Shown one piece after another: positions 26,201-39,200 of a stretch of DNA of 64,000 bases. Location of the stretch: assembly GCF_021462225.1 (NCBI RefSeq), contig NC_061816.1, positions 9,201,390 to 9,265,389 of the forward strand. The letters are read 5' to 3'. Numbering within the stretch: the stretch's first letter is position 1; every line of letters begins with the position of its first letter. The notes beneath the pieces are model-generated. The model worked only from the letters and a program-made list of their open reading frames with translations, was not told the DNA's origin and searched no databases. This stretch comes from Girardinichthys multiradiatus. Lineage: Eukaryota > Chordata > Actinopteri > Cyprinodontiformes > Goodeidae. Made by a program: the position numbers and the translations under genes.

Positions 26201-27232
26201 TCTTCTAATCCTCCAGAGGGATCTCACATGTTTTTTTTGTATTTATCTCAGATCCAAAGGAATAATTGCATGTTTGTGCTGCTCAGATGTCTATGTGATC
26301 AGAATATATATGAAACAGGTGCTTGTGGTTGCTAAAAATATTCTGCATGCACACATGCAGACACACATTTTCATTGTGATTTTACTCCATCTTTTCCCCA
26401 CCTTACCTCTCCCCCACCCCCCTGTCCGTGATACATCCTCCTCCTCCTCTTGCCCCTCCTCCTCATCCTCCGTGTCGCTCTGCTTTTTATAGCCATGTCT
26501 TCCCAGGGCTCAGCAGCTACAAAAGCCTTTTCATGTTGCCACTATAATTACAGCCTACACACACAGACATGCATGTATGCATGCACACACACACACACAC
26601 GGGATAGGAGCCTCTTTGTGTCTGCATGTGTGTGCACTGTGCGTGCTCTGCATGTGCTGTTATACACAAAAGGGTGAGCTATTTTTACCTCCCCTCCCCT
26701 CTCCTCTGCATCGCCTCCTTCTCCCTCTCTCCGCTGCCGCTGTTAGCCACATTTGCTATGCCGAGCACAGGCGCTATCAGTCGAGCGCCAACACCCCCCC
26801 ACACACATACACACACCGAACTGACACACAAGCACGCACAAGCGCTGATGAGCGCTCAGCATCCCTCAGAATCGAAGCTTATCTCAGAGCTCCTCTCCGA
26901 TCCAAAGCATCCCTCCCTGCATACGCGCGGCAGCTTCCCTCCTCGCCACTCATGGCTCAGGCTGCAGCAGCGTTGGCGCCGCGGCACGTGCTCCCAGCCG
27001 TGCGGATGACCCGAAGCTGCTAGTTTCACTGTGTTTTTTTTTTTTTTTTTCTGCTTGTTTAGCAGCCGCGTCGCCGGCAAAAAGCACCGTCTCAATGCTA
27101 CGGACCATATTTGAAGCAGAATGTTCTCTTTCTCCCACAGAGGGAATCCTGGGGAAGGAGCAGTCGCTCGAGGTCCTCAAGACGTCGGCACTCAACCACA
27201 TCCCAACAGGTTGGACGATCCCTAATCCCTCT

Positions 27233-27296
<64 letters not shown>

Positions 27297-30200
27297 CAGT
27301 CTGTGTTTGGACGAGATTTCAGTATTACGCACATCCTGTGTGACTTTGTATGCAGAAATATTCCCTTTCTGATTTAAGGAAAAACAGCAGCTGACACTCC
27401 TGAGGATGCTCCATCCAACAGGCAGTTGGAGATTCACAGAACACCTTGTTTGCTCTTCTCGTGTTTTATTTATGTAGTCGGTTATCTCGCAGTGCCATTT
27501 TGCTGAATAGAAATCCGGAGCGCCGAAACTGTTATCAGACAGCTGCCAACATATACAGCAAAACAAGCTATTGTGCATGTTGCTGGTGTGTTTGCTGCGA
27601 GTTCCTGAGTTAGTTTGGGTCTCAAAACAAAGCGAAGCGACCTTTCTTGCAGCTGTGCTGCCTTTTAGAGTTTACAAATCCTTGAATATGGGTTTCTGTC
27701 AATGAATTCTCAAGCATTCCCAGGAATACCTAGGAGTTTTGTAGTAATAGTTCAAAAAAATGAGCAAGGATGGGGATGGAGATGAGAGAATCTGGACTGT
27801 GAGCAGAATGCAACATATAATTTCATGATGGAGAAGATTAAAGTCCTCTGCACCTTCAGCTCTTCCTCTCAGAGAACAGGTTGGCATTTTTTTTCCTGCA
27901 AGAGGAGAGTCCGATTCATAAATTTGGGCTCTCAGTGCAGCAGCAGCCTCACTGTTCGCATGCTGCTGGGGTTGTTTTCTACACGCCTCTGGCTAGGTTG
28001 ATAAAATATTGAAATCCACCGAAGCATCTTCATCAGATATTCTGAAAATCTGTTGTCTTGGATACGGAGCTGCTGGGAATTTTGTGGTGTGACCTGGACC
28101 CGTTTTTTCCTTGTACAGGCTGAAAAAGTCTGGGAATGTTTGGAGAAGGATTTTCCAGGTCTGGAAAAGAATAGAAGAAAGAAAATAGTGCATGAAAATA
28201 TATTTTTTATTAATATACTTGCCTCATCCATCCATCCATCTACCCATCCATCCATCTACCCATCAATCTACCCATCCATCCATCTACCCATCCATCCATC
28301 TACCCATCCATCCATCTACCCATCAATCTACCCATCCATCCATCTACCCATCCATCCATCTACCCATCCATCCATCTACCCATCAATCTACCCATCCATC
28401 CATCCATCCATCTACCCATCCATCTACCCATCCATCCATCTACCCATCCATCCATCTACCCATCCATCCATCTACCCATCCATCCATCTACCCATCCATC
28501 CATCTACCCATCCATCCATCTACCCATCCATCCATCTACCCATCAATCTACCCATCCATCCATCTACCCATCAATCTACCCATCCATCCATCTACCCATC
28601 CATCCATCTACCCATCCATCCATCTACCCATCAATCTACCCATCCATCCATCCATCCATCTACCCATCAATCTACCCATCCATCCATCTACCCATCAATC
28701 TACCCATCCATCCATCTACCCATCCATCCATCTACCCATCAATCTACCCATCCATCCATCCATCCATCCATCTACCCATCCATCTACCCATCCATCCATC
28801 CATCCATCCATCTACCCATCCATCTACCCATCCATCTACCCATCCATCCATCCATCCATCTACCCATCCATCTACCCATCCATCCATCCATCCATCTACC
28901 CATCCATCCATCCATCTACCCATCCATCTACCCATCCATCCATCTACCCATCCATCCATCTACCCATCCATCCGTCCATCTACCCATCCATCCATCCATC
29001 CATCCATCTACCCATCCATCCATCCATCTACCCATCCATCCATCCATTTACCCATCCATCCATCCATCCATCTACCCATCCATCCATCCATCTATCCATC
29101 CATCCATCCATTTACCCATCCATCCATCCATCCATCTACCCATCCATCCATCCATCTACCCATCCATCCATCCATCCATCCATCTACCCATCCATCTACC
29201 AATCCATCCATCTAACCATCCATCCATCCATCCATCCATCTACCCATCCATCCATCCATTTACCCATCCATCTACCCATCCATCCATCTACCCATCCATC
29301 CATCTACCCATCCATCCATCTACCCATCCATCCATCCATCCATCCATCTACCCATCCATTCATCTACCCATCCATCCATCCATCTACCCATCCATCCATC
29401 TACCCATCCATCCATCCATCCATCCATCTACCCATCCATCCATCCATCCATCCATCTACCCATCCATCCATCCATCTACCCATCCATCCATCTACCCATC
29501 CATCCATCCATCTACCCATCCATCCATCTACCCATCCATCCATCCATCCATCCATCTACCCATCCATCCATCTATCCATCCATCTACCCATCCATCTACC
29601 CATCCATCCATTTATCCATCCATCCATCCATCCATCTACCCATCCATCCATCTACCCATCCATCCATCCATCTACCCATCCATCCATCCATCTACCCATC
29701 CATCCATCTATCTACCCATCCATCCATCTACCCATCCATCTACCCATCCATCCATCTACCCATCCATCCATCCATCTACCCATCCATCCATCCATCTACC
29801 CATCCATCCATCCATCTACCCATCCATCCATCCATCTACCCATCCATCTACCCATCCATCCATCTACCCATCCATCCATCCATCTACCCATCCATCCATC
29901 CATCTACCCATCCATCCATCCATCTACCCATCCATCCATCCATCCATCCATCCATCCATCCATCCATCCACGAATTAAAGCTAAACTTTTGCATTTATAC
30001 TTTTGGTTTTAAAAAATCCAGTAAATTTGAGTGTGGAAAAGTTCTGAACTTTCACATCATAAATGTTCAGCAGCTCCTCTACAGGCAGGGTGAACCTGTC
30101 CAGCAGTACTCAGCTCAATCCTTTCAGAACAGTTTGGAGCAGTAAAATGTATGTAAAAAATGTCCTCATGGATTTGTGGTTGTACACTTTGAGTAATTGG

Positions 30201-33200
30201 ATGCTGGTGGATGAACAGGCAGTGGTCTCTTTTTGGAATGCAAAGCTGTGGCCGCTGCACCTGCAGGGAGGTGCATGAGTCAAAGTAAACACCAGAATTT
30301 GGTTTCACAGAAAGCAGCACAGATTGTTTTAAGCGCTTTTGACACATAGGATGTTCAGTGGGATTTGTTTAATGTGTGAATTCAGATTACAGGTGAAGCT
30401 ATTTCATCCAAAACAGGAAGGTCCATAATATGAATCCAGTGTGGATTAGATGGAGTGCAGGTTTATGGCTCTGCGTTTAGGTGTCGCTCTCTGTCCCTCC
30501 CTCCTGCGTCGGCCAGGGCAGCGAGGTGTGACATGCTCAATTAAAGCCCTGCTGCAGTGGCTGAGATGGACTTCCGCCTCCAGGTCCTGCTCCAATTCTG
30601 CCTTGCTTTTATTCCCGTCTCCTTCCTGTTAGACTGCGGTGCTGCAAAGCCGTCGCCTGATGTCGTTAAGGCAGCGACAAGTCAGAGCTCGCTTGCTGTT
30701 GGCAGTGCAAGGCTCACTCCAACCCCTGCAAGATCACTGCAAGCTGCAGGTTAGAAACAGCACCTGTCACCTCCAGAATTTGATGGGAAACGATCAGGTT
30801 TTTGTTGGTTGATACTGATTTCCTTTTTATTTGTTTTATGTTCCTCCTGCTCATTCTGATTTTGACCAACTGTGACCATCACAGAAAGGTTCTTTAATAG
30901 GCAGTAGTGTTGAATCCAACAGAAATTTGATTTATACATCAAACTTCAGAAGTGCATCAGTGTGCAGGTTCTTTGTTCATGCATTTACAGACATTTTAAA
31001 TTATTTGACCAATCAAAGAAAAAAACTGACCAGTTTTGACCTCTAGCCAATTTATGTGCATTTCTGGATGTTCTGGTTCTTGCCTGTCATCTAACTATCC
31101 CACGCCGTGCAGAGTTTCTGCTTCTATTTGTCGTCTCTTGCCCAAACGTCTCCTCTCTTAAACCCTAACGAGTGTGGTGCTCAGACGGTCCAGCCGTGGG
31201 ATAAGAGCTCGGTGATCTGGGTATCCAATCAGAGACCCCGGGCCCCCTGGCATTGTCTGGTACAAATATGTTTGCTGCTGGAGCCAGAGGAATTGTGGAG
31301 CACGCAGATTGGTGATTTGTTGTGGAGAGGATGGAGAGGGGGAGAAGGAGGGCGACAGGCCATGAAGGGACATAAACTGTGAATGAGAATTTTTAAATTT
31401 CTGAATCATCTATGAAACAGAATCTCCTCATCAAACTGGAAGGAGCTCTGAAGAAGAGAATAGGAACTGACATGCGTGGTTTCTCTTCGCCTTTCCTCTG
31501 ACAAGCCCGAGCTAAATCAGGCTGCAGATCAAAGACGATTCTTTATTGAGATTTCATGACCTCAGTTTGACAAACTAAAACTGAACTGAACTCTTGTCAA
31601 GCAGGTACATTTATGTGTTGTGCAAGACTCCTGGAAGCTCTCCCCCGGGACGCAGTCTTTGTTTTGGTTTTGCAGCGAAGCCCCTCATATTATCCTTTAG
31701 CCTGCACACATCAGTAAACGAAGGTACACGTTTGACGTCAGTGCTTGAAAATGGGGCCGATATCAAAGCGGATCTTCTTCAAGTAGCAGCCAGGTTGCTC
31801 CCAAGGGCTTCTTATTAGGAGAGCTTTTTATTCCCAGCCTGGAGCTGCGCCATGCAGGCTAGTTACGTTTGGGCTTTGTTTGTTTTGACGTTTAAAGGAG
31901 TGGGCTTGTTGAAAATAAGATTTGCACTTAACTGCTGTGGTGTATTTAATTCAGTTTGATCATCTGTTGGCTTGCTGCTCATAGTTGTTTTTTTAAGACT
32001 TCATAGCAATTTTACAGCCGTGGTAAAAATAAGGTACACCAGACATTATCAGGTGGTAATAAAACTTATCTTTGCCAGGTTGTCAAAGAATTTAAATTTA
32101 ACCTCAAGGGTGGAAAAACCCAACCGATTCCACGCTGGAGCAATTATATAACGGGCATGAAGCTAAAAGCAGTGTGCAAAAAACTAAGTACACCTCTGTG
32201 GCTTCCAAAGGGTTCCAAAAGGAAAGTAGCAGCCAGGTGCTGCTCTTTAAAGACCTTTTATAACTGATCACCAGCTATGAAAGCAAAATGTTTTTTTGCA
32301 GCTTCCTGATCTGGATTAAAAACAATTGAGTGAACATAATGCCAAGTTGGAACAACAACAGCAATGACTTTAAAGAAGCAATTGTTGCAGCTAAAATCCT
32401 GATGTGTAAAACCTTATAATATTTCTTATTATTCTGCATTTTTGAGCACATTTACTAACTCTGTTGCAATAATAAATGTATTAGTTCTAAAATGATGGGT
32501 CCATATGAGTGAAGAAACAAGAAAGAAACACTAGATAATTTTTTTTTATGAATAATGAATTTAAATTATTTTACGGTTTTAAGTAAAGATTTTCCAGCCT
32601 GTAAACATATAATGTAGTTTTCTGAATTTAAGGGCACTTTGAAAGCAGCACTAAGAGTTTCAAAGCTCGGTAAATCCACAATCAGTCCTTCAGAGCTTCA
32701 GTTTCAACTTCGCATTGTCTCTGCGATGATTTTGGCTGTGCTTACTTGTAAAAAGGACTCGGAGAAAGTTAGTTTACATATTAGCAGCTCGGCTGCGATG
32801 GGAAGAGGAAGAGGTTCGTGATCACGCTTTTCTGGCCATGCTTTGGAAACTGCAACAGCCACAGTTTGCTTTACAAGTTGCTACACTTTACACAGTTTTC
32901 TTTTTCTTTCCTTAAACAGTATGCTGACTGAGCCCCAGATGAAGCTACCAATCAGGAGACAGTCTAAGTGAGAAATGTGCTGCATTGTGCAGTTTTTGCA
33001 ACCTTTAATATGAAAACTGTCCCTACATGTTCCTTCTGACAGTTGCCTTTAAATTCGTCGCACGGTCAAGGTCACCAAACTTTCCATTTGAGGTGCCTTT
33101 AAACATATGACTGACAAAAGCATATCGCTTCTAACGTAACAGAAAGAAATGTGATGTTTCTGCATGAAAACATCTGTGGGAAAGCTCCCCTGGTCTGTTT

Positions 33201-36200
33201 CTCCTGAAACCACTCTGTGGGTTTATCTGTTTGGGAAATGCAGGCAAATTCCGTGCTGGGAATTTGAGGCGAGGAAAATGGGAGGTGGTTATTATGATTC
33301 GGAGTTTCAGATGGGACCTGCGTGAAGTGAGTGGGAGAAGGGAGGCTTGTCGGTGCGCTAAAAAGGGATTTCCTCTGCCTTAGGAGCAGGGAGAGCAGGT
33401 TGTGCGAGGTGAAAAGAGTAGAGAGGGTGAGGAAACAGTGAGAGGGAGTGGTGTGTGTGTGAGAGAGAGAGAGAGAGACAGAGAGAGACAGGCTGGTTCC
33501 TGGAAAAGCTGCAGAATAAACAGACTGCATGCCTGAGACTGCCCTGTGATGTCACCACTGGGCAAGCCGGGGACGAGGGGAGGAGAAAGAAAAGAGCAGA
33601 GGGAGACACCCATCAGGTTAAGACAAGAGTGGGGGACGACGCAGGCAGAGAGCATGAGGAGAACTCAGACAAGCAGTAAGGGGAGCGTGCTGTCATTCCC
33701 TGTAACAGACTGAAAGAAGAAGAGCAGAGGAGGAGGAGGAGGGGGAAAGGGGATCATCGGTAAGGAGGAGAGGACGAAGAGAGGAGCACTGATGGGTAAC
33801 GACAGCACTGACTTCTTTCTGTAGCTCCCGCTTTCATCTGGTGAGCAATTAGCGCTGCCAGGGTGGCAGATGCCAAATGAGGTGTGTTTGTGGATTCGCA
33901 TGCATCTCCATCGATGAGTGCATCGTTTCAGAGACCCCGAACATTTTGTATGGGTGGGGGGCAAAATGAGTTATGGATTTGCAATAACCAAGAATGCTGC
34001 AGCGTAGCTTTGTCAAGTGCAGATATTTAATTTCTTTAACCCATCCTTTGTTTTGTTTTTTACTATTCTGCTTTTCTATCTTCTAAAACTAATATTTCTA
34101 AATGGTTTTATACTTATTTGACCCTAAAGGACTTCAGATGAGGCATTGATTTGCAATCTTAAACTGCAGTGTGACTCATGCAGAATCAAGTTAAGCTATA
34201 TCACACTTTATTACAGAGGCCCCAACAAATGTGCTGCTAACTGGGATCAAACAACTTTCAGCTGGATCAGCTGTAAATAGCCTAATGGAAAAAAAAAACT
34301 CTGATCTTTTTCCGATTAGTGTACCAGGCTGCAAAGGAGTAAAGAGTGATTTGTAGCTAATTTTGGTATTGGTGAGGTGTTAAAAAACTTAATCTAAAGC
34401 TATTTAAAAGGAAACTGTCGACACATGTCTTTTGTCAATTTAGGCTAAAAGTCAAAAGAAGAAAAAAAAACATGTAATTTTCCTATCTTGAACATGTCAT
34501 ACCTAAGCTCTACCAGGTTGCACCAACACCGTTCTGCAGAGTGAAAGTTGTTACTAAGGAAAGTACAGAATCAGAATCAGAAAAGCTTTATTGCCAAGTA
34601 CGTTTTGGACATACAAGGAATTTGTTTTGGCGTAGTCAGTGTTATAGTGGAAGAAGCTATATTAAAGAAAACTGCTTGTCAAGACATGTTTGAGATTCAT
34701 TATGGCTGCGATAAAGTGAGAAAGAGCAGGACTTCAGCTAACAAAGTTGTGTGATCCCTTTACATTTTCAGCTTCTGTCTGTTGTGGAACAATCTTCAAT
34801 TGGAACTCTTGGAGTTAAAAGTAAAAACCTATATTCTGTTGGAGGCTGATTTTATTGAAGCTAACCTTGCTATCCTAGCTAATTTCTGAAATAGGATGCT
34901 AAAATAGTTTAAAATGTAAACTCCAAATCATTTTCTTTCATTTCTTTCATTTAATATTAGTAAAACCCTACTTTACAACAACAGCTCTTTCTTGCACACA
35001 GTGTGACGTCGCCTACTCTTAATTTAAAGAATAATGACTCCTCGCAGCAGGAACAAAGAAGTAATATTCAGAGAAATCAGAATAGGCAAAACTGGTCATG
35101 GCAGATCAAAGCTTTGCAAAAATCTGCCACAACATTCCAGTTGACACATGTCTTAAAAGCTGTTCTTATGTCTTCTTGTTTTAAGGTTATTAAAGAGAAA
35201 TAGACTAAAATTGGCAGGGGCAGGACTATGCTTTACAATAACTGGTATCCTTTGACCCTAAAAATATGCAGATCATGCATTGATTCACAGCCTTAACCTG
35301 CAGAGTGACTCATGCAGATTCAGGTAAAACTGTAACAGACTGAATGACTCAGAGGCTTTAGAAAAAGGCAACTGAATCACAGTTTCATACAACTCTTATT
35401 TTCGTATAAAGCCATCTCTTTCTCATCTCCTCATCACCTGCCAGATCGAAGAGCCACGTCCTGCAGGCTGCAGTGGAAAGACACGTTTTCAATTAGTTCA
35501 AGCAGCCTACGAGATGTGTTGTTGTAATCTCCCCCCACATGACTGCAGTCCTTTAGGACCTTGTTGCATGTTGTTGCACTGTTCTCCTCCTGCAATAACC
35601 GCATGGGGGGGTGTTTCACCTGCTGCACACAGTGAAAGTCGAGCATTTAAGTGTACAGGCGCCATATGGTCTTAACAGTAACAAAGCTGTTTGGATGAGC
35701 AATTACAGTTTGACAGTGTTCAGTAGATGCTTCATAGCTTTCTTTTTCAAATATTGTGAGTCTGAGCGAAAATCACCAAACTATGAATAAATGCATGAAA
35801 TATCCTGCAGCAGAAATAGAAAATGACTCAAAGCGTGCCTGCATGTCATTGATGTTGTTGCATTCCTCCATCAATTAGTGCCCCATTGATGTTTTGTTTG
35901 CCGATTCATTCACGTAAAAAATCCCCGGCCCCCCGCTCAACTCTCTGCAAACATGTAGGCAAATAATTGGACCAATCGGCTCCTGTTTGTTCAGATTTAT
36001 TGGTGGGAAGCCGGCCGGATTGGTGGGCTTCCTGTGCAGAGATTTGCTGCACAGGCTCTTCACCTCGCCAACCGGGGGTCAATGCAGCCTTTGTCAGGTC
36101 GGTCGCCGGGCTCGGCGTGGAAGTGCAGCATCAGTCACAGACGCTGCGAGCAGAACATCGTGACTGGCGCAGACTATAAAGCAATCTTGATTCCTATTAG

Positions 36201-39200
36201 AGGATCCCCTTATCAGGTTTTTACCAAGTTTATAGATAATGTTCTTGGAACTGGTATTATTTCAACACGTGGAATGGACATTGAGTTAATTTGTGACACC
36301 AACTTTTTTCTTGGAGATATTAAACAAATCAAAAGAGATTTATTGATAGGTTAAATCTGAGTGGTTGATTTATAACTCTGTTATCTATTTGTTGCTTCAG
36401 ATTAGCTTTTGAGTTTTGCAAGCAGTTTATCAAAAGTGCTGCTTAAAATAGTCAAGTAATTCATTTCTAATGTATGTAAAACATAAGTGCAGGAACTTGA
36501 AAACATGGAGGATTTTGTTAATTAATCAAAATCTCAAAGCTTTAAAGATTATTTTCTGGGCACTTTTCTAGGAGGTGGACTAATTTAAATGCAGCTCTTG
36601 AAGAGATTAGATATAATTCCTCATTCAGCTTCATAACCTTGCAGTTGTGCTAAGTATGAAAACACAAAGTGGCTTGCAGCATAAGAGGAACATGTTCCAA
36701 CCATTTCTTTTAACCTTGTGCTGTGTTGTGGTTATTCATCCTGTTGTGTTTGTCTTGCTTGGGCGTCAAAATGTTCTGCTGATCCAACGCTTAGGGAATA
36801 TGCTTTGCCATAGATGGTTGAAGAGCTTTGGGGCCATTGACATAACATTATAAGGACCGTAGTTTTTCCGCCAAATGGAAAATGAGTTTTCAAATTCTGA
36901 TTTAATTTATTCAGGAAAAAACGGCATGGTAATTGGCCTTTGCCTGTGATTAACCATCATTTTCGAAAAGGCAAGTTAAATTTCGCTCACACGTCCAGCT
37001 CTCTGACAACACAAAGTAGGCCAAAATACCAAAGGTTATACATCACCACAAAAATAAGTTGCTCCAATCAGTGTGATTATCATGCTTGTTTTATCCATTC
37101 CTTCCATCCATCCATCCATCCATCCATCCATCCATCCATCCATCCTAAAATGTGCTGACTGGACCCTTTTCTCCTTTTTTCCTCAAACACCACAGTGTTG
37201 AAAGCACCACAGACTATAAAAACTGGCCTAAAACATGATGCACCGATCTGATCTTTATTCTTCTCTCCTCCTCTGCAGTGGACATCAACTCTGCACTGCC
37301 CCTGCGTCTCCCTCCTGCTGCCATTCCCATGGACCTGCGCGTGGACCACCACCACCAGCAGCAGCAGGTGTCTTCGCTGTCCCCTCCAGGCCAGCACTCA
37401 CCCGGCTCCCTGGGAGGAACGGGCGGCGGCGTGGTGGCGGCCTCGGTGCGCGAGCAGCAGCTGCAGCAGGAGCTGATGGCCCTAAAGCAGAAGCAGCAGA
37501 TCCAGAGGCAGATCCTAATCGCAGAGTTCCAGCGGCAGCATGAGCAGCTGTCCCGCCAGCATGAGGCCCAGCTCCAGGAGCACATTAAGGTACATCATTT
37601 ACAATTAGGATTATTTATGGAAGCTCTTTAAGGAGGATGCCACTCTGCCACTTTTATTACAGTTTGCTTATCTGTAGCTAGAAAATCCAACAAAATATGA
37701 CGAAATTTACTGAAAAGATGCAAACAAGAACTTATAGGGTTAGGAATTAGTCCAATTATTCGATATAAAACCAGCAGGCTTGTACACCGTCCCTATTTAA
37801 ATCTCCTCCAAACCAAACGGCGACAGCTCTTAATTTATTCAGCCTCGGGAGTCTTCGATAACAGACTGAACTCAGCAGCAAAGAGCAGCCTCATCAGCTT
37901 TAAATGGCTTCAGCATGAGCAGAGCGCGAGAGCAGAGACAGAAAGGCACTTTAGCTTCATTTTCTTTAACTCCTCAGATGGATGAGAGCAATATAAATAT
38001 GTCTGGCTGCAGGAAGGGTGTGAAAAATGGACTTTTAAAGCTTTACTTTAAATATCTGGATGATTTAAAAACCTCGAGTTGAATTTAATTAGATCAGAAA
38101 AGCGGAGTGGATTTTGCTCACAATTAACTGGGTTTTATTCTTTTTAACTTAAACGAACATTATCTTCTGGTGGGATCACATGTTCGTTAGAACTGGAAAA
38201 ACAAAGAGGATGGAGATCATAAGAGAGTTTTAATTTGGCGGGATACTCCAGTGGTTTTTGTTAAGAAGAACTTATTTTTAGCGACTTTTTTGATTGAAGG
38301 GAAATAAATTCTTTAGTTTGACTTTATATTACCGGTACTTCTTTATGGATATGACTTGACATTTTTGGGTTCATCCATATTATTTTTAACTTTTTGACAT
38401 TTTTCATTGGACATTCAGCTAATCTTTAAGGATTTGTTTGGGTAAAAAGGAGATTCCTTCCTCTAATATGTCACTCTGTCTTTGTTCTGGTATTTCTCAC
38501 TGATCTCTTGTTTTTTTGTCACTTCCTTCCTGTCATTAACTTCTTTTTCCCTTTAACGTCTTCCTTTCCTCATCTTTGATTATATCTCTTACTAATTCCT
38601 CCCAGTTTTTCTTTTAATACTTTCTTATTTGCTTTCCTTTTCCTCCTTTTGTCAATTTCTGTTTTTTATTCTTGTACTTCTCTTTTACCATCTGCACATT
38701 TTCTGCTTCTTCATTTAGGTTTTCATATTTTTTATTTTCAAAAAATATCACATGTAAAGAAAATGAATAAGAATCTTTTAGCTTTTCTTATTTATATTGT
38801 TTTTAAGAAAACAGTTCCCGTGGTAAATAGTAGGTCTGCACCATAACACCATTGTTGCATTTTGAGATGACAATTTATACAATTAGGTTCTGATTTTACT
38901 ACTCGTCTCTTCTTTTCCATCATCTCTCTCCTTGAGCTTTGCCATCTTAGACAGCAACCTCTAAATCCGGTTTTGGGAGTCAAGGGTTGTGAAAAGTCCA
39001 TCCATCAGGCCAAATATGTTAGTGACATGAATCTGGGAATATAATTGCCTACCAAATATTGCATCCAAGAAGTCCTTTAACATTGTGGATTTGCACATTG
39101 ATATTGGGAATACACTGGTAAACATCTAAGGACCTTTAAAAGCTACAGCATGCTCCATATTTATTACCACTTTTTAAATTATATGTGTCTTAACATAGTA

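Larger units (their letters stand above)
8247..27140 (+). other. hdac4: hdac4 intron, 18.9 kb, rich in transposon remnants
   Basis: No further coding exon was recognised. It carries Tc1-like copies (8.4, 13.2, 19.8, 22.6 and 24.9 kb), a hAT-like element with a microsatellite (11.9 kb), other repeats (8.64, 15.6, 17.6 kb), a CRE motif (24.2 kb) and a CpG-rich 3' end (26.7-27.1 kb). Moderately GC-rich non-repeat patches at 9.35-9.68, 11.3-11.8, 20.9-21.4, 23.95-24.65 and 25.85-26.2 kb have no recognised product and could hold regulatory elements. Confidence 0.8.
27210..37278 (+). other. hdac4: hdac4 intron, 10 kb
   Basis: No coding exon was recognised. It contains the GT repeat (27.2 kb), the CATC/TACC array (28.2-29.97 kb), a GA-rich stretch (33.45-33.8 kb), a dispersed repeat at 34.57 kb, a GC-rich CCAAT-containing patch (35.9-36.2 kb) and a CATC run at 37.1 kb. 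30.1-33.3 kb and 34.7-35.8 kb are unremarkable. Confidence 0.8.

Noticed and set aside
26495..26540. ATG followed by [10 protein letters not shown], resembling the HDAC4 start MSSQ
   Set aside because: No donor of the required phase 1 follows nearby, and 8225-8246 (MTSNSHQ with a perfect donor) fits the family and phase.
28053..30012. Two overlapping open frames of over 600 codons on the + strand
   Set aside because: They are translations of the CATC/TACC array, which has no stop codon in these frames. The predicted proteins are monotonous Pro-Ser-Ile-His repeats.
33825..33840. 16-base AG...GT bounded segment resembling a microexon
   Set aside because: It would shift the hdac4 frame and has no counterpart in the family.
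36034..36354. 106-codon + strand open frame
   Set aside because: No family recognised, and the composition changes sharply midway (GC-rich to AT-rich), as in a chance frame.
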